Of a stretch of DNA of 64,000 nucleotides, positions 58,862 to 64,000 are shown in pieces. A model generated the notes under the pieces. That model made no database searches. It was not told the origin of the DNA and saw only the letters and a program-made list of their open reading frames with translations. The DNA comes from CAZOWW01 sp964583765. Lineage in GTDB: Bacteria > Actinomycetota > Actinomycetes > Actinomycetales > Kineosporiaceae. The stretch spans positions 1 through 64,000 of the forward strand of contig CAZOWW010000004.1 in NCBI GenBank assembly GCA_964583765.1. Direction: 5' to 3'. Numbering within the stretch: position 1 is the first letter of the stretch; every line of letters begins with the position of its first letter. The position numbers and the translations under genes were made by a program.

Positions 58862-61384
58862 TCAGGGGGTCGTGGCCGGAAGTCCTGCCGGCAGGGTGGT
58901 CCCGGAGGAGACCCCGAGGGCCGAGGCCACGTCCGAGGGCAGGGCCGGGCCGTCCGGGACCTTCGAGGTGGGAAGGTCCGAACCCGTCACGTAGGGATCC
59001 GAGGATGCCTGTGCGGACGCACCGTGCGACTCCTGGCCGGCCTGGCTCGTGAACTGGCTCAGCGAGTCGGGGGCCAGCATCTTGGTGGGCCAGTCGCCCC
59101 AGGCGGCGAAGTAGTCGACCGACGAGGACGACTTGCGCCAGTAGGCGTCGTAGTCGGCGGTCACGTTGCGGACGTCGGCCGAGTACTTCTTGCGGGCGTC
59201 GTCGTACCCGATGAAGGTGCGGGCATCGAGGGCCCCGAGGACGTTCCCGCGGATCTCGACGTTCTTGACCTCCCACGGCGGCTGGTCCGAGAGCGGGTAG
59301 CGGTGGTCCAGCGCCGAGTCGTTCGGGTTGGTGGTGGCCAGGCGCGAACCGTCCAGCACGTTGATGTCGCGGGTGTTGTCCTGGAAGAGGTTGTTGTAGA
59401 CCTTGGCCTCGTCGCTCTCCAGCACGTTCAGCCCGCTCGTCTCGTTGCCGTCCGCCTCGTTGCCCGCGAAGACCAGGCCCTCGCTGATCTCGAACGACAT
59501 ACCGTGGTGGGCGTTCTCGCTGAAGCGGTTGCCCACGACGGTGGCCCACTTGGAGGACTGGTCGATCCACAACCCGGTGCCGTGGTTGCCATCCATGATC
59601 GAGTTCGTCACCGAGATGGTCCTCGTGTGCGTGATCTTGATGCCGCCCGCGGCCTGGGACTGGTTGAACTCCTGGGTGTTGTTGGCCTTGGCCCGCACAC
59701 CGTTGATGGTGAGGTTGTTCGACTTGTCCGCCTGCAGGCCCAGCTGCCCGTTGCGGATGAACGAGCACGAGCGGATGGTGATCCCGGCACCGTGGATGGA
59801 CAGTCCGGCGAGGGCGCTGTCCGCGAAGACGCTGTTCTCCACGAGCACGCTGTCGGCGTAGGCCTTGACCATGCCCATCCGGGCCACCGGGGTGGCGTAC
59901 TTGCGGAAACCGACGCCGAGGATCTTCGAGCCGTCGCCGTTGTTGATGTAGTAGGCCTCGGTGAGCGTGCTCGCCCGCACCTCGTGCCCGGCCGGGTCGG
60001 CGCCCACGTAGAGCAGCTTGGCCGAGGAGTCGATGTAGAAGGTGCCCGAGGAGACCGCCGAGCGTGAACCCACCTGGGACAACGGGACGTCGTCCACGAA
60101 GACCTGCTCCGGATAGGCGGCCAGCGCGTTCGCACTGGTGTCGACCATGGCGCCGGTGGTGTCCGTGTGGTCGAAGGAGTGGTTCCACGGCGTGCTCCAG
60201 TCACCGCCCGTGGCGGTCCACTGGGTGATCGCGGAGGACCCGTCGAACCAGGCCTCCTCGCCGGGGTACCCCATCAGGGTGACCTTCTTGCCGGAGGGCA
60301 CCTCGACGTCCTCGTGGTACGTGCCGCCGCGCAGGACGACCGTGCCGCCGGAACCGACCTCGTCCACGGCCTTGCCCACGGTGCGCAGGGGCGACGAGGA
60401 CGAGCCCGAGCCCGAGTCGGAGCCGGACGGCGAGACGTAGACCGCGTTCGAGGGCACGGAGTAGCCACTGGAGTCGGGCTGGGCGCCGATCGGGGTGGCG
60501 TCGGCGGGGGGCACCGGTGCGCCGGTGGAACCGCCCCCACCGCCGCTACTGCCTCCGCTGCCCGGAGTCGTGGTGGTCGTGGTCGGGCTGCCCGTGGTGG
60601 GCAGTGCGCTCTGGACCGTGGCGAGCACGTTGTCCACGTCGAACTCGGTGGGGTCCGGATCGGCTCCCGAGTACAGGGAGACGCCCACGGAACCCGCGGC
60701 CATGCTCACCCCGGCCCCCGCGATCACGTGCAACTGCCACTGGGTGGGTGGGGTGCTGCCGGTCGGGAAGATCTTCGCCTGCAGCACCATCGGCTTCGTT
60801 CCGGCGATCATGGCCTGCAGGTGCAGGTGGGTGCCCGCCGCGTGGCTGAGACCGGGCACCGGCTGCTCGGCCGCGATGAGGCGGTAGACGCCGCCGTGAC
60901 GGGCGACCGCGCCGAGGCGCACCGAGCCGTCACCGCCGAGCGAGACCCGCACCCGCACGTCCTGTTGGGGTGTGCCGCGCAGGGCCAGCGAGAAGAACTG
61001 CGTCGCCGAGGTGATGGTGCGCGGGGTGAAGTCGAGCTGCGCCTCCAGGTCCACGGCCTTGACCGTGGCGGCCGTGGCGGCGGCCTGGGCGCGGGCGCTC
61101 GTGGTGCGCAGCAGGCCCACCCCCTGGGCGACCTGCAGTGCGGAGGCGTCGGGAGTGGGGGTCCAGGGGCCACCGGTGGTGGCGTTGCCCCAACCCTGGG
61201 CCACCTGGCGGGTGAACGTGTCGGCGAGGATCGTCGTGCCTGCCGCATCGGCGGTGCCTGCGGCGCCGGCGGCGGTGACCCCGGCGATCGCCAGGGACAG
61301 GCAGATGCAGGTGATCAGCGGCCTCGCCGCCGGGTGTCGTCTTCTGCTCTCGCGTGCCCTGTTGTCTCGTGTCGTCGTCACCAT
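58862..61384 (-). CDS. Exported parallel beta-helix protein with N-terminal domain shared with the PKD protein
   Basis: An 840-aa secreted protein. A signal peptide (CICLSLAIAGVTAAGAAG) leads to a domain of about 200 aa starting ILADTFTRQVAQGWG, with DVRVRVSLGGDGSVRLGAVARH, the same domain that ends the PKD protein. A Ser/Gly/Thr linker (about 262-300) precedes the beta-helix (about 310-820), which begins VYVSPSGSDSGSG and VVLRGGTYHEDVEVP. The helix core matches that of the protein at 35737-38049, for example ATPVARMGMVKAYADSVLV and NGQLGLQADKSNNL. ATG 61384 has a GAGAGAG site. It may bind or modify the exopolysaccharide; no catalytic residues can be fixed. Confidence 0.87.
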   Translation of the reverse strand: MVTTTRDNRARESRRRHPAARPLITCICLSLAIAGVTAAGAAGTADAAGTTILADTFTRQVAQGWGNATTGGPWTPTPDASALQVAQGVGLLRTTSARAQAAATAATVKAVDLEAQLDFTPRTITSATQFFSLALRGTPQQDVRVRVSLGGDGSVRLGAVARHGGVYRLIAAEQPVPGLSHAAGTHLHLQAMIAGTKPMVLQAKIFPTGSTPPTQWQLHVIAGAGVSMAAGSVGVSLYSGADPDPTEFDVDNVLATVQSALPTTGSPTTTTTTPGSGGSSGGGGGSTGAPVPPADATPIGAQPDSSGYSVPSNAVYVSPSGSDSGSGSSSSPLRTVGKAVDEVGSGGTVVLRGGTYHEDVEVPSGKKVTLMGYPGEEAWFDGSSAITQWTATGGDWSTPWNHSFDHTDTTGAMVDTSANALAAYPEQVFVDDVPLSQVGSRSAVSSGTFYIDSSAKLLYVGADPAGHEVRASTLTEAYYINNGDGSKILGVGFRKYATPVARMGMVKAYADSVLVENSVFADSALAGLSIHGAGITIRSCSFIRNGQLGLQADKSNNLTINGVRAKANNTQEFNQSQAAGGIKITHTRTISVTNSIMDGNHGTGLWIDQSSKWATVVGNRFSENAHHGMSFEISEGLVFAGNEADGNETSGLNVLESDEAKVYNNLFQDNTRDINVLDGSRLATTNPNDSALDHRYPLSDQPPWEVKNVEIRGNVLGALDARTFIGYDDARKKYSADVRNVTADYDAYWRKSSSSVDYFAAWGDWPTKMLAPDSLSQFTSQAGQESHGASAQASSDPYVTGSDLPTSKVPDGPALPSDVASALGVSSGTTLPAGLPATTP

Positions 61385-61861
61385 TGGGCTCTCTCACGGC
61401 GGGGAGGACAAGACTCTCTGGTAATCGCAAGAACACAGAAAGTGACCGAATGTCCTCTCTGACGGGTGGGACCGCAACGAACAGTAGGCCGACGCTGCTG
61501 TGCGCGCCAAGAGGCCACTGTGATGGTTCGGTAACCCGTGGTCCCGCGGTCACTCTCTGTTGTCTCAGGGATTGAGGAATCCGGATCATCCGCGCATGTC
61601 GACCCGCCGTCGGAGTCGCGCGCAGTCCGGGTTTCCGGGTGCTCCGAACCGTCCTGTCGGCGTGCGATCTCGATCCGCCGGGCTTGAACCCTGGATCCGG
61701 TCAGAGGTGCGGTCCGGATCCGACGGGGTGAGGGCACCGGGCGCGGCGCCGTTCACCTGAGAGAGGCACACCACCAGGGGCGGCCGGAGGGACGGCTGTT
61801 CAGCTGTGTGCCGGCACGTGGGCACGCACCGACCGGGTCGGACGTCGGGACCGGCACGGGC

Positions 61862-61884
61862 GGGCACGCTGGGACGGCGTGCCC
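61862..61884. terminator. Hairpin, possible terminator
   Basis: GGGCACGC at 61862-61869 pairs with GCGTGCCC at 61877-61884 around a seven-base loop. It is far from any stop codon. Confidence 0.3.
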
Positions 61885-61968
61885 CTGAGCCGCGGGCGGC
61901 TCGTCCGGGGCCGGGGGCGACCGATCGGGTCAGCATAGACCCGGTTCGGACGGGCTCGAGACCATTGA

Positions 61969-62115
61969 CCGATTCCCCCGGGGCACGGCGACCGGTTCCC
62001 CGGAGTCAGGGGACTGACGCCCCTGGGGCACCGTGCCCGGTTCCCCTGGGGCACCGTGCCCGGTTCTTCGGCGTGGGTGCCCGACTCCCCAGAGGCACGG
62101 CGCCCGGGGTCCGTG
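61969..62115 (+). repeat. Degenerate 23-bp tandem repeat array upstream of mfd
   Basis: About six copies start with CCGGTTCCCC or CCGATTCCCC and contain GGGGCACCGTGC or a close variant. Copy starts are near 61969, 61992, 62018, 62037, 62060 and 62081. Each full copy contains a GGGCACnGTGCCC-like palindrome across the junction. Confidence 0.75.
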
Positions 62116-62141
62116 CTCAGCGGGCTGTCGGGACGGCGACC

Positions 62142-62147
62142 TAGGCT
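62142..62147 (+). promoter_or_regulatory. -10 box of mfd
   Basis: TAGGCT lies 44 bases before the mfd ATG, just after the repeat array. The leader has GGAAGAG as a ribosome site. Confidence 0.45.
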
Positions 62148-62191
62148 GGGCGGGTACGTGCCGCGTCCGTGACAGGAGACCGGAAGAGCCG

Positions 62192-64000
62192 ATGAGTCTG
62201 TGTGGCCTGCTCGACGCCCTGCACGGTGACAAGGGCGCGACCGCAGTGGTCGACGCCGCCGCCTCGGGGGCGGTGCTCGGGGTGGACGTGGTCGCGCCGT
62301 CGGGACTACGGCCCGCGGTGATCTCCCTGGTCGCGGCGGACACCCCGCACGGAGCCGGGCGCACGGTGGTCGCGGTCACCGCGACCGGCCGGGAGTGCGA
62401 GGACCTGGCGACCGCCCTGCGGTGCTACCTGCCGGCCGAGGGTGTGGTGGAGTTCCCGGCCTGGGAGACCCTGCCCCACGAGCGACTGAGCCCGCGTTCG
62501 GACACGGTCGGGCGGCGTCTGGCCGCGCTGCGGCGTCTGGCCCATCCGCGGTCCGATGATCCCGCGGCCGGGCCGGTGCGGGTGCTCGTGGTCCCGGTAC
62601 GCGCCCTGCTCCAGCCGGTGGTGCGGGGGCTCGGCGACCTGGTCCCGGTCGGGCTCGCCGCCGGGGACGACGCCGCGCTCGAGCAGGTGGTCGAGGACCT
62701 CGTGGCCGCCGCCTACACGCGGGTGGACATGGTCGAGCACCGCGGGGAGTTCGCGGTGCGTGGCGGCATCCTCGACGTCTTCCCGCCCACGCAGGACCAC
62801 CCGCTGCGCGTGGAGTTCTGGGGGGACACCGTCGAGGAGGTGCGCTGGTTCTCGGTGGCCGACCAGCGATCGCTGGAGGTCGCCCCGCAGGGGCTCTGGG
62901 CGCCGCCGTGCCGCGAGATCCTGCTCACGGATGCGGTGCGGGCGCGCGCGGCCGCTCTCGTGGACCGCCTGCCCGGGGTGGCGGACATGCTCGCGAAGAT
63001 CGCGGAGGGGATCGCCGTCGAGGGCATGGAGTCCCTTGCGCCGGCGCTCGTGGACGGTCTCGACCCGCTCGTGGACCTCCTGCCCCCGGGCACGCACGTG
63101 GTGCTCTGCGATCCCGAGAAGATCCGCACCCGGGCCCACGACCTGCTGCGGACCAGTGCCGAGTTCCTCGCCGCGTCCTGGGCCAGCGCCTCGGCCACGG
63201 GTGGGGACGCCTCGGCCCCGGTGGACCTGTCGGGGATCGACCTGCAGGCGTCGGTCGATCTGGAGGCCTCCGCGTACTGGCCCCTGGCCGAGGTGCGGGC
63301 CCGGGCCTCCGAGCGGGGTGTGCCGTGGTGGACGGTGAGTCCCCTGGCCCGGGACGCCGAACTGGGCGACCTGATCGACGTCCGCGACCTGGCGACCGGC
63401 GACCTGTCCGAGGTGGTCACGGTCGGGGCCCGCGAACTGCCCGGGTACCGCGGCGAGACCGAGCGGGCCCTGGACGACCTGCGTCGGTTCACCGCCGGCG
63501 GGTGGGTGGTGGTCGCGACCACCGAGGGGCCGGGACCCGCGCGGCGGATGGTCGACGTCCTCGCCGCCGCCGGGGTGCCCGCCCGGCTCGTGCCGTCGCT
63601 GGAGGAACCGCCCGAGCCGGGACTGGTGCACGTCACCACGGCCACGGTGGAGCACGGTTTCGTCCTGGAGGAACTGCGGCTGGCCCTGCTCACCGAGACC
63701 GACATCTCGGGCACCCGCTCGTCGACCAAGGACATGCGCCGGCTGCCGAGCCGCCGTCGCAACGTCGTGGATCCGTTGCAGTTGCGGCCCGGGGACAATG
63801 TGGTGCACGAGCAGCACGGGGTCGGCCGGTTCGTCGAGATGGTCCAGCGGACGGTGGGTGGGGCCACCCGCGAGTACCTGGTCATCGAGTACGCCCCGAG
63901 CAAGCGTGGCCAGCCCGGGGACCGCCTGTTCGTGCCGAGCGACTCCCTGGACCAGGTCACCCGGTACGTGGGCGGGGAACAGCCGTCGCTGAACCGGCTG
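62192..64000 (+). CDS. mfd: Transcription-repair coupling factor Mfd, 3' end cut by window edge
   Basis: Mfd removes stalled RNA polymerase and recruits UvrA. The first 603 codons are present. The UvrB-homology region has FPAWETLPHERLSPRSDTVGRRL in parts, VEHRGEFAVRGGILDVFPPT and LRVEFWGDTVEEVRWF. The RNA-polymerase-interaction (CarD-like) domain begins at about residue 525 with LRPGDNVVHEQHGVGRFVEM and YLVIEYAPSKRG. The helicase domains lie beyond the window. ATG 62192 follows the predicted leader. In related genomes mfd lies close to pth and glmU; here 30 kb of surface-polysaccharide genes separate them. Confidence 0.95.
   Translation, partial: MSLCGLLDALHGDKGATAVVDAAASGAVLGVDVVAPSGLRPAVISLVAADTPHGAGRTVVAVTATGRECEDLATALRCYLPAEGVVEFPAWETLPHERLSPRSDTVGRRLAALRRLAHPRSDDPAAGPVRVLVVPVRALLQPVVRGLGDLVPVGLAAGDDAALEQVVEDLVAAAYTRVDMVEHRGEFAVRGGILDVFPPTQDHPLRVEFWGDTVEEVRWFSVADQRSLEVAPQGLWAPPCREILLTDAVRARAAALVDRLPGVADMLAKIAEGIAVEGMESLAPALVDGLDPLVDLLPPGTHVVLCDPEKIRTRAHDLLRTSAEFLAASWASASATGGDASAPVDLSGIDLQASVDLEASAYWPLAEVRARASERGVPWWTVSPLARDAELGDLIDVRDLATGDLSEVVTVGARELPGYRGETERALDDLRRFTAGGWVVVATTEGPGPARRMVDVLAAAGVPARLVPSLEEPPEPGLVHVTTATVEHGFVLEELRLALLTETDISGTRSSTKDMRRLPSRRRNVVDPLQLRPGDNVVHEQHGVGRFVEMVQRTVGGATREYLVIEYAPSKRGQPGDRLFVPSDSLDQVTRYVGGEQPSLNRL

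Larger units (their letters stand above)
61385..62191. other. 807-bp intergenic region between the accessory block and mfd
   Basis: No credible gene is seen. It holds the promoter side of the beta-helix gene, a hairpin at 61862-61884, an array of degenerate 23-bp repeats at 61969-62115 and the mfd promoter at 62142-62147. Confidence 0.55.

Noticed and set aside
30987..61384. Prophage or integrative element
   Set aside because: No integrase, transposase, phage gene or attachment repeat was seen at the block edges; tRNA-Gln at 26129 is not at the border and has no partial copy nearby.
61969..62115. CRISPR-like array upstream of mfd
   Set aside because: There are no unique spacers; copies are contiguous and degenerate.

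Overview
The window is chromosomal DNA of a high-GC actinobacterium. The evidence is very strong G/C bias at third codon positions, frequent GTG starts, leaderless promoters with a TAnnnT box just before the start codon, and a gene order (rsmI ... metG-tatD-rpfB-rsmA-ispE ... glmU-prs-rplY-pth ... mfd) that matches the conserved block known from Mycobacterium tuberculosis and Streptomyces. Genus cannot be fixed from the sequence alone. The 100-N run at 43188-43287 shows this is a draft scaffold.

Layout. 1-2.1 kb: rsmI (cut by the left edge) and a leaderless alaC-type aminotransferase. 2.1-6.6 kb: a KimA-like potassium transporter and a KdpD/KdpE-like two-component pair, with tandem OmpR-type direct repeats in front of kimA. 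6.6-13.4 kb: a LacI-led operon for a spermidine/iron-type ABC importer, divergent from a mannonate dehydratase-family enolase gene, with two LacI-type operators in the shared promoter region. 13.5-22.2 kb: metG, tatD (no in-frame start codon visible), rpfB, rsmA, ispE and an ABC-F ATPase. 22.3-25.9 kb: a lipoprotein of unknown function, and a desaturase-TetR-MarR gene string with twin palindromic operators. 26.1-30.5 kb: tRNA-Gln, glmU, prs, a structured leader, rplY and pth.

30.6-61.4 kb is an accessory block lying between pth and mfd. It carries the parts of a Wzx/Wzy-type exopolysaccharide pathway: an initiating polyprenyl-phosphate sugar transferase, a flippase, three glycosyltransferases, a Wzz-like chain-length protein and an O-antigen polymerase/ligase. 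It also holds cysQ-cysD-cysN, a very large membrane-anchored protein interrupted by the assembly gap, and three big exported proteins (two parallel beta-helix proteins and a beta-propeller/FN3/LamG/PKD protein). One of the beta-helix proteins shares a distinctive domain with the PKD protein. The block reads as a surface-polysaccharide and extracellular-matrix locus. mfd starts at 62192 and runs off the right edge.

The least expected signals are: short tandem duplications that span the stop codons of at least five unrelated genes (rsmI, manD, the MarR gene, pth, a methyltransferase); near-perfect tandem response-regulator boxes before kimA; two operator systems that can be read directly from sequence (LacI and TetR); a candidate small-RNA unit at 46.2-46.4 kb; and the domain shared by a beta-helix protein and the PKD protein.
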